A stretch of 20,354 nt of DNA, taken from a virus. This document shows positions 6,043 to 14,277 of the stretch, piece by piece. Made by a program: the position numbers and the translations under genes. The stretch is taken from positions 1 through 20,354 of IMG/VR virus record IMGVR_UViG_3300045973_000227. The stretch is one strand, 5' to 3'. The notes under the pieces were generated by a model, which worked only from the letters and a program-made list of their open reading frames with translations, did no database searches and was not told where the DNA came from. Within the stretch, counting starts at the first letter, position 1; the number at the start of each line of letters is the position of its first letter.

Positions 6043-6218
6043 TCTTTGATCAACCCATATCCACGATCTATACGATGATGTATACGATGAAGAAGGAAAG
6101 TGGGTTCAGCATTGATGAGATTTACGATATGTACCCTTTTGAAATGGACATATTTCATTCAATGTGTATCAAAGACATCAAAGACAGGATTGAGTTAAAA
6201 CGTCAAGCTAATAGGTGA
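6033..6218 (+). CDS. -1 frameshift extension of the tail assembly chaperone
   Basis: The -1 frame between the chaperone stop and the tape measure gene is open from the slippery site to TGA 6216-6218. It adds about 61 residues after residue 235, giving a ~296-residue fusion. The extension includes GFSIDEIYDMYPFEMDIF and IKDRIELKRQ, a charged helical segment like the C-terminal parts of other tail chaperones. The frame closes upstream at a TAA at 6006. Internal ATGs (6075, 6078, 6087, 6129) lack a convincing ribosome site, so independent translation is less likely. In lambda (gpG/gpGT) and P2 (E/E+E') the rarer fusion binds tube subunits and the tape measure. If translated alone it would be a small gp51-like protein. 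Confidence 0.68.
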   Translation, partial: SFIVFDQPISTIYTMMYTMKKESGFSIDEIYDMYPFEMDIFHSMCIKDIKDRIELKRQANR

Positions 6219-6222
6219 TCAC

Positions 6223-9207
6223 GTGGCTGAGAAAAAACAAAAAGATACCGTAGAAGAAAAGTTTAAAATCTTAACCACAAGATTTAAAACTTCTCTTGGT
6301 AAGGACATCAAAGATAGTGATATCACTAATGATGACCTTCAAAAAATTGTTGAATATGCCAGAACAATCACCGTGGGTGCATCAATTGAAAAGATTAATG
6401 ATCATTTATTTCTTCTCAATAGAATAGTAAAAGATTTTAATAAGATCAAACCAGATTTACTTGACAAAGCACGTGATGCCAAAGTTGAAAGTGATCAATT
6501 AGATTTAGATGCTGCAACAATACGTGATAATATCAGAGTCATCAATGGTGGTGGTTTATCAGCTAATCAAAAAAAGAAACATATAAAAATAGAGAAAAAA
6601 GCACTCAAGCCTATTGAAGATAGGTTAGAAGCATTATCATTTATCACCAACCTTGACGAGCAATGTGAAGCAACTAAGAAAATCCTTGAAAAATGTGAAA
6701 AGTTTCTAAAGGGTGACCTTGGTGTTAAAAAGCTCATAAAAGTCAAAGATCAAGCTGGTAATATTAGTCTCCAAGAAGAAGGAGATGAACTAAGTTTAAA
6801 TGATATTAAAGGGTTACAGAAACAAAAAAACAAAAAAGAAATGAGAACAAATCTAATTGGTGGGTTAGCATCTGCTTTGACAGGGAGTGCTTTACCTGCC
6901 ATGATTCCTTCTGGTATTAGAAATGCTAAAGATTACATTAGTAACTTTAAAAGTGCTGGGAAGAAAGAAAAGTTGGCACTTACAGCACAAGCTGGGCTTG
7001 GTATATTAGGGTTCATGACAGGAAGTTCTGCGTTATTAATGGGTGCTTCCCATATGGGGCAGAAAGCAAACGCAGAGAAACAAAAAAAATCAGATAGAAG
7101 ATCATTGTTAAAATTAATTGCAAGTAGCAAATATCACTCAAAAAAGAAAGACAAAGATCCTAATTATGTACCAACTGCTCGTAGTAGGAGCGGGGTGTTG
7201 TCACCAGACGTTGATGCTTTGGTTAAGATATTAGCTGCCCATAATCCTTCTCTTGCTCCTTTTTTGCGAGGGGGTGGTTTTAGTGCCAAGAATGGTGGTT
7301 ACTTTGGTGTTCAAGGTGGGAATGAAGATGGGGCTGGTAGTACTATCAGTAACCTCAAGGTTCACGCTGGGGAAAGTGTAAAGGTCGTTCAAAAAGAAGA
7401 TCCTGTTGTCAAGGTATTAGAAAAGACAAATGCGATCCTTGAAGATATCCGTCAATCCAATAAGGATATGATGGAAGATGCTGCAGAGGCTGAAGCACGA
7501 AAGGGTCTGCTTAATAAAAGTAAGAGTAAAACCGCTGAGAAAACTGATGGGCTTGTTGGTAAAGAAAAAGAAGATGAGAAGGATGAAAAAGGTGGTAAAC
7601 CTTCCCTTCTCAAGTCTATGCTTATCAGTAAAGGTAGCCGATTACTTTCTAAGATTCCTAAAGTTGGTGGAATATTAGGGGCTGCTACTGGTGCAATGTC
7701 TGATGCAACCCCTGTCTATGTTGTCAATGCCTCTGAGATGGGTGGGGGTGGATTAGGTGGAGTAGCAACTTCAGTTGGTGGTATGGCTAGTTTGATCCCT
7801 ATCTTAACTGGAACTGCTATGGTTGGTGCCGTTGCAACAATGGCATACCAAGCATACAAAACCAACAAAGATTTAAGAGAGTTAGATTACCAAAAAGATA
7901 CCACATCTAAGTCAGGGATTGATAGAGATAATAACACATTTGATAATGTTAAAGCTGCTGCTATAGCTAAAGGGTTTAGTGAAGATAAAGCCCAGACAAT
8001 GGCTATTCAAGATAATGTATATGGAGATCCCAAAGATAGAAAAGGGATTCTCAATGGCATGTCGTTATCTGAGTATTTCTTTGGAACTAAAAAGCAAGGG
8101 GCAACTCCTACGGCATATGCGGTTGGTGGATCTTTCGAAACAAATGGCCCACATAGTATGTTGGTCGGTGAAGCTGGGAGAGAAAATGTTTCAGTTACCC
8201 CAACTAACAAACCAATGCCTGTTATCATTAAAGATGACAAATCCAAACTAGCAAAAGAACAACTATCAGCCTTGAAAAGGACTGATAAGTTTAAAAATAC
8301 TCAACCAATAATCAATGTTACCGCTGGGAAAGATGAAGAATCCGCTATGGCTACCCCTATGGCAGCTACAGGGTCTACATTTGGTAGTGCAATTTCAACT
8401 GGATTTGATTACATCAAGAGTGCTGTAAGTAGCCCTATTCAAACTTTCAAGGAATTGAAAAGTCGATTTACTAAGAGTGGTGGTAAAGAAAATGAAGCTC
8501 TGATGTTAAAAGAGTTGACAAATTCTGGCATCACTGATCCAAAACAGCAAGCAATCATGATGGGGCAATTGGCTCATGAGTCTGGTGGGTTTACCCAGAT
8601 GAGAGAACTAGCCTCTGGGGATGCTTATGAGGGTAGATCAACCCTAGGGAACACCCAACAAGGGGATGGTCGAAAATTTAAGGGCAGAGGGTTTATACAG
8701 CTCACGGGTCGTAGCAACTATGCAGCTGCTGGTAAAGCTCTAGGGCTTGATTTGGTCAACAACCCAGAACTTGCAGCTGAACCAAAAATTGCTGCTAAGA
8801 TTGCTACTTGGTATACCATGAAGAGAGTCGATAAGAAGGCTCTGGCTGCAGGGGATGTTGTAGGGGTAACCAAGAGTATCAATGGTGGGGTAAATGGCCT
8901 TGATGACCGTATAGCGAGGACTCAGGGCTATATGGAAGGTGGGTTGGCTAAAGTCATTCCTAAAAATGTGTCAGAAGGGTCAATTGCTAACATCAAGAAC
9001 AATGCTGCAAATGGATCTGAAGGGATTAATCTCAAAAACAGAGAAGTTGCAACCGATCTTGCTAACAAGGCAGCTACAGCCAAAGGGACTCAACAGGCTA
9101 TAAATAACATTACTGTTGGTGGGTCTGCTCCAGCGCAAACTCCAACACCAAACATCTTTACAGGAGATCAGATAAGTTATGCTGCTCGTCTAGCAAAAGC
9201 TTATTGA
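6223..9207 (+). CDS. Tape measure protein with GH19-type peptidoglycan hydrolase domain
   Basis: 994 residues, GTG start behind AGGTGA (6213-6218), overlapping the stop of the frameshift product. Residues 1-205 are charged coiled coil. Hydrophobic, Gly/Ala-rich segments lie at about 211-228, 251-276 and 513-546, as usual in tape measures that may enter the host membrane. VGEAGRE (648-654) is a motif frequent in tape measures. Residues ~755-905 are a GH19 chitinase-like muralytic domain: LAHESGGF with candidate catalytic E786, a second E795 or E803 (YEGR), then GRGFIQLTGRSNY (821-833) and the NPELAAEP segment. The protein should span the tube lumen, set tail length, and cut peptidoglycan on injection. 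T4 gp29 has no such domain. A tail of order 130-150 nm would be expected from this length. Confidence 0.85.
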   Translation: MAEKKQKDTVEEKFKILTTRFKTSLGKDIKDSDITNDDLQKIVEYARTITVGASIEKINDHLFLLNRIVKDFNKIKPDLLDKARDAKVESDQLDLDAATIRDNIRVINGGGLSANQKKKHIKIEKKALKPIEDRLEALSFITNLDEQCEATKKILEKCEKFLKGDLGVKKLIKVKDQAGNISLQEEGDELSLNDIKGLQKQKNKKEMRTNLIGGLASALTGSALPAMIPSGIRNAKDYISNFKSAGKKEKLALTAQAGLGILGFMTGSSALLMGASHMGQKANAEKQKKSDRRSLLKLIASSKYHSKKKDKDPNYVPTARSRSGVLSPDVDALVKILAAHNPSLAPFLRGGGFSAKNGGYFGVQGGNEDGAGSTISNLKVHAGESVKVVQKEDPVVKVLEKTNAILEDIRQSNKDMMEDAAEAEARKGLLNKSKSKTAEKTDGLVGKEKEDEKDEKGGKPSLLKSMLISKGSRLLSKIPKVGGILGAATGAMSDATPVYVVNASEMGGGGLGGVATSVGGMASLIPILTGTAMVGAVATMAYQAYKTNKDLRELDYQKDTTSKSGIDRDNNTFDNVKAAAIAKGFSEDKAQTMAIQDNVYGDPKDRKGILNGMSLSEYFFGTKKQGATPTAYAVGGSFETNGPHSMLVGEAGRENVSVTPTNKPMPVIIKDDKSKLAKEQLSALKRTDKFKNTQPIINVTAGKDEESAMATPMAATGSTFGSAISTGFDYIKSAVSSPIQTFKELKSRFTKSGGKENEALMLKELTNSGITDPKQQAIMMGQLAHESGGFTQMRELASGDAYEGRSTLGNTQQGDGRKFKGRGFIQLTGRSNYAAAGKALGLDLVNNPELAAEPKIAAKIATWYTMKRVDKKALAAGDVVGVTKSINGGVNGLDDRIARTQGYMEGGLAKVIPKNVSEGSIANIKNNAANGSEGINLKNREVATDLANKAATAKGTQQAINNITVGGSAPAQTPTPNIFTGDQISYAARLAKAY
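9099..9106 (+). promoter_or_regulatory. Possible internal late promoter (TATAAATA)
   Basis: An exact TATAAATA inside the end of the tape measure gene. The predicted start is near 9112, about 100 bases before ATG 9214, and could boost the baseplate genes. The flanks (ACATTACT) do not match those at 602 and 2270, and the match falls in coding sequence, so chance is possible. Confidence 0.3.
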
Positions 9208-9213
9208 TAACAT

Positions 9214-9921
9214 ATGGCACTTACATTTCCATTAAAATTTGAAAATGGGATTCCTTGGATTTATTTTAAGGCATATGAGTATCAATGCCCTATCCCTGGG
9301 ATTGATACAATAACCAATTTAGCTGGTAGAAAAGAAGCAGGTGCTAATATTGGTTTATACATGCCAGGGAATTTTACAGAATCTGCCTCTGCAGATTGGG
9401 CACCCGAAGATGTGTTTACTGGTAGTGGGGGTAATTGGTTAGCAACCGCTGCATCTAATGCTATTAAAGGTATTGGTGAAAAGCAAGGTGGGCATAAAGT
9501 AATATCAAGTTTATCCGCTCTTTCTGCTAGATCTCCATTCCCTACAGACATTATGATTTTTAGAAATGTAAACCCATTGGGGTTCACTCTTAATTTTGAT
9601 ATGATTCCTTACGATAAAGCGGAAGGTGATGCAATTGTAGAAATTATTCAAACTTTCAAAAAATTTATGATGCCTCAGATAGATAACTCTACAGCAATTA
9701 AAGGAGTTGTGTTAAAATTTCCACCTGTATGGGATCTATCATTTGAAGGTATTAAAGGACTTGGGATAACTGAGTCTAAATATAGAAACATGGCAATAAC
9801 TAATTGCAGTGTTTCATATGTATCAGGCAACGAGGGGGCATCTGTTTATCATGACAAGAATCCTACCCAAGTAAAACTATCATTAACATTTACTGCTATT
9901 CAAAAATTCTTTCTGGAATAG
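9214..9921 (+). CDS. Baseplate tube-cap protein, gp48/gp54-like
   Basis: 235 residues, following the tape measure by six bases, with no clear ribosome site. Residues 1-20 begin with strands (LTFPLKFENGIPWIYFKAYEY), then a Gly/Ala/Ser-rich middle (LATAASNAIKGIG), then an RxxNPLGFTLNFDMIPYDKAE region and an ending QVKLSLTFTAIQKFF that resembles the C-terminal strands of T4 gp48 and gp54. Those proteins extend from the hub and start the tail tube. T4 has two, and I see only one here, so this protein may do both jobs or a second copy lies elsewhere. Position between tape measure and gp53 fits. Identification is by pattern and order only. Confidence 0.6.
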   Translation: MALTFPLKFENGIPWIYFKAYEYQCPIPGIDTITNLAGRKEAGANIGLYMPGNFTESASADWAPEDVFTGSGGNWLATAASNAIKGIGEKQGGHKVISSLSALSARSPFPTDIMIFRNVNPLGFTLNFDMIPYDKAEGDAIVEIIQTFKKFMMPQIDNSTAIKGVVLKFPPVWDLSFEGIKGLGITESKYRNMAITNCSVSYVSGNEGASVYHDKNPTQVKLSLTFTAIQKFFLE

Positions 9922-9929
9922 GATAAACA

Positions 9930-10430
9930 ATGGCAGATTTTTCATACCTAGATCAGTTCTTAGACATAGAGATAAACTTAACAGAGTACCTAAACTCTGT
10001 TCCATCTACAACTACATACACACTCACTAACAAACAACCAGTTATAACAACTGTAAAGAACTTGTTCAGTAAGTATGAAGTTATCTATGACTACAAAACT
10101 AACATCAACCTACTCATAAACTACAAAATCAAAGAGTTTGAATTCATTGAAACAGTATCCTACAGTGTATACGGCTCCCCTGAGTACTGGTGGATCATTG
10201 CCCTATTCAACAACATTCAAGATCCACTGGTTGATTGGCCTTTGTCACAGGAACAAATGATCACCATAGCTACCAACCTCTTTGAAAAGGAAAGAAAATA
10301 TAATTATAACACATACTTGGATTCAATTTCAACACAGAACGAAACCAAACGTGACATTATTGTACCTAAGAGTGATATCCTCAAGGACATAATTTGGAAA
10401 TATCGTCAGGCTCTAATGGCTGGTAACTAA
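9930..10430 (+). CDS. 53: Baseplate wedge protein gp53
   Basis: 166 residues, with AGGA nine bases before ATG 9930. The diagnostic segment SVYGSPEYWWIIALFNNIQDP, near residues 78-98, matches T4 gp53 (IYGNPQLYWVLLMCNDNYDP), followed by a W and helical region (DWPLSQEQM). The ending PKSDILKDIIWKYRQALM parallels the AKSDINSFMNDLIRIMEKS of T4. Gp53 joins the wedges to the hub and fastens the baseplate. Shorter than T4 gp53 (196), mostly between the core and the C-terminal helix. The stop overlaps the next start (TAATG at 10428-10432). Confidence 0.85.
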   Translation: MADFSYLDQFLDIEINLTEYLNSVPSTTTYTLTNKQPVITTVKNLFSKYEVIYDYKTNINLLINYKIKEFEFIETVSYSVYGSPEYWWIIALFNNIQDPLVDWPLSQEQMITIATNLFEKERKYNYNTYLDSISTQNETKRDIIVPKSDILKDIIWKYRQALMAGN

Positions 10431-11686
10431 TGGAAAATAACAAAACAGTTGAAATTGTTAAGATTAGTAAAGTTACCATCAAGGGCTACACAATTGAAAC
10501 ATCATTCATCACCGATGTTGAAATTTACGAGTCAATAACTCAGCCTGGGATCACTGGATTCATGTCAATCAAAGATTACCAAGCTCTACAAGAGATTGGT
10601 TACATCTTTGCCGATGATGAAGTTACCATAACATTTGGTGTTGACAATGACGAGGCAAATGAGTTAAACTTAAAGTTTAAAGTATTCACCAATGAAGGGT
10701 CAAGACAACTTGCCCTCAACACATATGACTTCCTGAGAATCGGGTTCTGTTCCCCTTGGTTGATTGATGGATTGTCACGACTACTTTCCAAACCATACGA
10801 AAACAAATTTGTACATGAGATTGTCAAGGATCTTCTTCTTGAGTGTGGGGCAGAGATAGGCTTTATTGAGCCTACAAAGACCAAATTAGAGAACTTCGTC
10901 ACTCCCCTATGGACACCATACCATTCAATCAAACACATCTTAGGATTCGCTATAAACGAGAATAAGATAGGGGGATACCTCTGTTGGACTGATCTTAAAA
11001 CTGGGAAGGTGAATGTCACCACTTTGGACTACATGCTCAAGGGTACATTAGGGAAATATGAAAACCCTGGGTTCATTGTCAACCCTGCCAACTTGAGATA
11101 TGTCGGTAGGGTCAAGAGCATGTCAATTGAAAGCTCATATGACACTATCAGAACCATAAATACTGGGCTACCAAACATCAAATACCATGCTTTGAACTAC
11201 GATACTAACAAGATCGTAACTACAAAGAATGATATCACCCAAGACAAACAAACACGATTGGGAACTAAGTTTCCAATTCTTAATAAGTATAAGGATAAGA
11301 AGTATATAACCAACAAATTTGTATCTTTGTTCCCTGAGACTGCTAACTCAATTGCCTCTGACGAAACAAAGATCACTGACCTATTGAACGGATTGGAAAG
11401 TGCTAACTATGCTATGTTGGCTACTGACATTTTTAAGATCAACATTGAAACATTAGGGGAAACCAAAAGACGGGTTGGTTGGCTGGCAGATCTGCAGTAT
11501 CCCTCAGTTGCAGCTAACTCAGGGTCGGGTGGGGATAAGACCGACAACAAGATGTACAAAGGTTATTACCTCATTAGAGAAATCAAACATCAGTTTTCAT
11601 TGTTTGATGATTACAATCAATACATTACCCTAGTCAGTGACGGTTACAAGGAACTACCAATTGACCTCATATCATGGACAAAATAG
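10430..11686 (+). CDS. 27: Baseplate hub protein, gp27-like
   Basis: 418 residues, near T4 gp27 (391). The N-terminal half is a beta-barrel-like region (ITDVEIYESITQPGITGFMSI, then EVTITFGVDN). A helical segment FVHEIVKDLLLECGAEI and then PLWTPYHSIKHILGFAIN, GGYLCWTDLKTGKVNVTTLDYML follow, a succession matching T4 gp27 (PWTSTFENYLSYVREVALA, FVFVWQDIMGVNMMDYDMM). The end (KGYYLIREIKHQFSLFDDYNQYITLVSDGY) is like the second barrel of hub proteins. Gp27 trimers join the tube to the gp5 spike, and the next two genes supply the spike modules. Starts in a TAATG overlap and ends directly against the next ATG. Confidence 0.78.
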   Translation: MENNKTVEIVKISKVTIKGYTIETSFITDVEIYESITQPGITGFMSIKDYQALQEIGYIFADDEVTITFGVDNDEANELNLKFKVFTNEGSRQLALNTYDFLRIGFCSPWLIDGLSRLLSKPYENKFVHEIVKDLLLECGAEIGFIEPTKTKLENFVTPLWTPYHSIKHILGFAINENKIGGYLCWTDLKTGKVNVTTLDYMLKGTLGKYENPGFIVNPANLRYVGRVKSMSIESSYDTIRTINTGLPNIKYHALNYDTNKIVTTKNDITQDKQTRLGTKFPILNKYKDKKYITNKFVSLFPETANSIASDETKITDLLNGLESANYAMLATDIFKINIETLGETKRRVGWLADLQYPSVAANSGSGGDKTDNKMYKGYYLIREIKHQFSLFDDYNQYITLVSDGYKELPIDLISWTK

Positions 11687-11980
11687 ATGCTAGGTAAAGA
11701 AATCTCATTAGTGAATGAAACAACATTGGATGGTATTTTCATTGCCAAGGTTGTTGACAACGCAGATCCCAAGGCTCTGGAACGTGTCAGGGTACGTGTG
11801 ATTGGTGTTCATGATATGGAGAATGAGGATAAGAAAAATTCAATATGGGCCGCTCATCTTTGTCCGTCAAAGCAAAACTCTGGTGAGATCCCAGATGTTG
11901 ACGATTTCTTGTATGTACAATTTCTTCAGAGAGATCCTAGCCACTGTTTGTGGATAGGGTGGTGTAGGGTGATCAGCTAA
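11687..11980 (+). CDS. Stand-alone gp5 OB-fold domain of the baseplate spike complex
   Basis: 97 residues, beginning on the base after the gp27-like stop. GIFIAKVVDNADPKALERVRVRVIGVHD (residues ~16-43, in two parts: strand, then the DP...RVRVRV strand pair) is the OB-fold signature of gp5/VgrG N-terminal domains, followed by W54 and a second strand block (FLYVQFLQRDPSHCLWIGWC). In T4 this is the first of three parts of gp5, joined to a lysozyme and a beta-helix. Here it is a complete gene ending in a TAATG overlap with the spike gene. It should bind the gp27-like trimer and hold the spike. Confidence 0.82.
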   Translation: MLGKEISLVNETTLDGIFIAKVVDNADPKALERVRVRVIGVHDMENEDKKNSIWAAHLCPSKQNSGEIPDVDDFLYVQFLQRDPSHCLWIGWCRVIS

Positions 11981-12879
11981 TGTCATTTTTTGAACGAGAT
12001 AAATCACAATCATCTACATCAAAATACATACAGGCTAACAAGACTACAGCTGATGGTGGGTTTACTGCTGATGCCGCTGTTCTCAAGGGTACCCCTTCAG
12101 ACAAGATCATTACCCCTCAACTGAAGAGTGATACCAATGAAGTTATAACATTTGAGGCTAATCCACTGGCAAAACTTCTAGGGTTCTCAGCCTCATTGAT
12201 CCCTACAACTGAGCAGACAAAGGTAGAAGAACCTAAACCTACTGATAATAAAGCAGAGTATGGAAAAATACAAGTCAAAGAAAACAAGGCTGGATTTATT
12301 GTTATCAATGACGAAACCCCAGGCAATGTTCGTTATATCAATCTTCACCCAACTGGAACTTACAATGCCATGTTGGATAATGGCGATTACAACATCAAAG
12401 TTACCAATGATAGACAAGAAATCACTGATGGGAACTGGAACATCACAACCACAAAAGACAAGATTGAAATTGTCTCTGGGAACAACAGGATAGAGATTAG
12501 AAAGAACTTAACAGAGAATGTTAAGGGGAACTTCGATCTAAATGTTGGTGGGACTCAGAATAACGTAGTTGGTGGTGATGTAAGTGATGACTTTAAATCG
12601 ACTTACACTGGTAAGATTGCTGCTGACTATACTGAAAGTGTTGGTGGGAACAAAAAGGAAACCACTTCGGGGAACCTTGAAGAAAAGATCTCAGGGGATC
12701 ACAAAGAAAATGTTCAAGGTTCTTTAACAATTACAGTGATGGGTAACATTAACATTACTGCATGTGGTACCACTAATATCAATAGTGCAGGGTCAGTTAA
12801 CATTGCATCAAATGCCCCTGTCAATATCAAATCATCTAGCTTGGTCAACATATCAGCCCCAGCGATTAAACTAGGATAA
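11980..12879 (+). CDS. Beta-helix spike protein (gp5 C-terminal domain-like)
   Basis: 299 residues. Residues 1-105 are polar and Thr/Ser/Lys/Pro-rich, perhaps a linker and coupling part. From ~110 to the end it is a trimeric beta-helix type repeat region: short alternating strands with Asn/Gly turns (GNWNITTTKDKIEIVSGN, KGNFDLNVGGTQNNVVGG, then MGNINITACGTTNINSAG, ending INISAPAIKLG style). Periodicity is about eight residues, as in the T4 gp5 needle (VxGxxxxx) and VgrG tips. No lysozyme motif is present. It starts on the OB gene's stop (TAATG) and is the membrane-piercing needle of the tail. A PAAR-like tip protein is not obvious nearby. Confidence 0.82.
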   Translation: MSFFERDKSQSSTSKYIQANKTTADGGFTADAAVLKGTPSDKIITPQLKSDTNEVITFEANPLAKLLGFSASLIPTTEQTKVEEPKPTDNKAEYGKIQVKENKAGFIVINDETPGNVRYINLHPTGTYNAMLDNGDYNIKVTNDRQEITDGNWNITTTKDKIEIVSGNNRIEIRKNLTENVKGNFDLNVGGTQNNVVGGDVSDDFKSTYTGKIAADYTESVGGNKKETTSGNLEEKISGDHKENVQGSLTITVMGNINITACGTTNINSAGSVNIASNAPVNIKSSSLVNISAPAIKLG

Positions 12880-12881
12880 CT

Positions 12882-13682
12882 ATGAGTTTTGACTTCAAAG
12901 CAAAATTAGAGTTGATGCCTAAATCTGCATCCGATACAAACATGCTCTTTGCTATCCCATATGCTGAGTACAGGGGATATGTGTTGATCATGGATACTCT
13001 TTTGTTGGGCCATTCTTTCCTACTTGATGGTCTAACAAAAGGAATGGATACTGTCGATGGAGCAGCCTATAACACAATCATCAAGGGTGTTGGTGGGTTG
13101 AATGCTATCCTAAAATCTTCTGGGCTTGATAAACTGAATGTTGATATCGATCTTGATGCCCTAGGGAACGTAGGTGATGCATTAGCATTGACTTGTGTTG
13201 ATTACTTTGGTTCAATTCCACAGGATCTGTTCAATGTGTTCCAAGACTTCAAACATAGGGTAAACACAAAAGTTAAAATTGGTTTACCTGCTGGGTTGGT
13301 ATCTGGGTTAGCTGGTGAATTATTACGTTTGAAAGATGATGCAATGAAAGCTGTCCTTGGTAGTGTAATATTTGAGGCTGCTGTAAGCCCTCTGTTGGTC
13401 TATGAGGGGTTTATCAGGGACAATGGGATTGACACCATGATCAAACGTATGGAAGCCCTTGAACGCTGTATGACGAATCCTAAGATAGGTCACCGTCCAA
13501 AGAGCGACTTCATGCATCCAACTGAACGTGTTCTTTACTCTCAACATTTCAAAACCAAGTTTATGCTCAACTCCAAAGGGCAATTGAGCCTCAAACTCTT
13601 CCCTGGGGCTACAACAGCAACTAAAAAAGCTAAAATGTTTAATGTTATCAAAAAGGTACAAGCCTTTAGGATTACGATTTAA
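12882..13682 (+). CDS. Unknown protein encoded next to the spike, 266 aa
   Basis: Starts three bases after the spike stop, with AGGA nearby (12873-12876). It is the last gene of the late rightward operon and overlaps the convergent zinc-ribbon gene by four bases. The central part is alpha-helical and moderately hydrophobic (YVLIMDTLLLGHSFLLDGL near residues 33-51; GLPAGLVSGLAGELL near 145-160; AVLGSVIFEAAVSPLLVYEGF near 170-190), but the helices look amphipathic rather than membrane-spanning. The C-terminal 70 residues are basic. I know no homolog. Position suggests a hub or baseplate part, perhaps in the place of T4 gp28, but no motif supports that. Confidence 0.65.
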   Translation: MSFDFKAKLELMPKSASDTNMLFAIPYAEYRGYVLIMDTLLLGHSFLLDGLTKGMDTVDGAAYNTIIKGVGGLNAILKSSGLDKLNVDIDLDALGNVGDALALTCVDYFGSIPQDLFNVFQDFKHRVNTKVKIGLPAGLVSGLAGELLRLKDDAMKAVLGSVIFEAAVSPLLVYEGFIRDNGIDTMIKRMEALERCMTNPKIGHRPKSDFMHPTERVLYSQHFKTKFMLNSKGQLSLKLFPGATTATKKAKMFNVIKKVQAFRITI

Positions 13683-13846
13683 TAAAAATCACATTTATCT
13701 AGTAAATTCCATAGTTCCTTGGTTGTTAATGGATCTAAGACACTCAATGGTTTTACAATTGGGTCGCATGTAGGGCAATACTCAGTCTCTATTGTATTAT
13801 GACAATTTGGGCAATGGAACTTCCCGCAGATACACTTCTTTAGCAT
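13679..13846 (-). CDS. Small zinc-ribbon protein downstream of UvsY, 55 aa
   Basis: On the minus strand the UvsY stop and this start share an A (TAATG at 13848-13844), a strong sign of coupling. The protein begins MLKKCICGKFHCPNC and continues HNTIETEYCPTCDP, giving six cysteines in CxC, CxxC and CxxC groups plus two histidines: a rubredoxin-like or double zinc knuckle. The C-terminal 25 residues (LSVLDPLTTKELWNLLD) are helical. It ends at TAA 13681-13679, overlapping the end of the convergent late gene by four bases. Function unknown; a partner of the recombination proteins is plausible from context. Confidence 0.72.
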   Translation of the reverse strand: MLKKCICGKFHCPNCHNTIETEYCPTCDPIVKPLSVLDPLTTKELWNLLDKCDFY

Positions 13847-14277
13847 TACTTACCACCATTAATGAATTTTTGGTATTCAATGAAAGCCTTAATCTCCCAT
13901 TGCTTGTTCTTAAGGGTATCAAGGACAGAATCTACAAACTGCAGAATCTCCTTGATCGTCAAACACTCATGAAGTAAAGTAACATAAGCAGGGTCACTTT
14001 CAATGAAAATGTTATACTGTTCCTTGGTATCCAACTTCATAGGGAAGTCGGTGTGATAGAACTCATATGATGCCCTGTACTGTTTCTTTCGTTTCTCTTC
14101 GAAGTCTCTGTATACCCTTGACCATTCCGTTTTGATCGTGATCCATTTGATCAAACAGTTGGTGACGGTGAACGCTTCATTAAGATTGGTCTTGTCTAGG
14201 GTACAATCATTCTTGGCATCGATCTTTAGGGACTTGTACTTTTGATAAATTTTCTCCAGCATTGTTTCATCTGCCAT
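13846..14277 (-). CDS. uvsY: Recombination mediator UvsY
   Basis: 143 residues against 137 in T4 UvsY. N-terminal LEKIYQKYKSLKIDAKNDCT resembles LQEELKKDVFIDSTK. The middle has IKWITIKTEWSRVYRDFEEKRKKQYRASYEFYHTDFP (in segments), matching the basic helix and ARLDYYSGRGD region of T4. The end, VDSVLDTLKNKQWEIKAFIEYQKFINGGK in order, parallels LDAIKSRGFAIKHIQDMRAFEAGK. UvsY helps load UvsX recombinase on gp32-coated single-stranded DNA. T4 also has uvsY close to uvsW. It overlaps the upstream coiled-coil gene by 11 bases, and GAGAGG before its ATG serves as ribosome site. Confidence 0.83.
   Translation of the reverse strand: MADETMLEKIYQKYKSLKIDAKNDCTLDKTNLNEAFTVTNCLIKWITIKTEWSRVYRDFEEKRKKQYRASYEFYHTDFPMKLDTKEQYNIFIESDPAYVTLLHECLTIKEILQFVDSVLDTLKNKQWEIKAFIEYQKFINGGK

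Noticed and set aside
6075-6218. A separate short gene between the chaperone and the tape measure
   Set aside because: The internal ATGs have no convincing ribosome site and the frame joins exactly at a phased slippery heptamer, so a -1 extension explains it better. It cannot be excluded.
7478-8251. Alternative-frame and antisense ORFs inside the tape measure gene
   Set aside because: They are Lys/Leu-rich shadow frames of a well-supported long gene, without initiation signals.
13792-13977. A plus-strand 61-aa frame opposite uvsY
   Set aside because: It is antisense to the coupled uvsY and zinc-ribbon genes and has no ribosome site or recognisable content.
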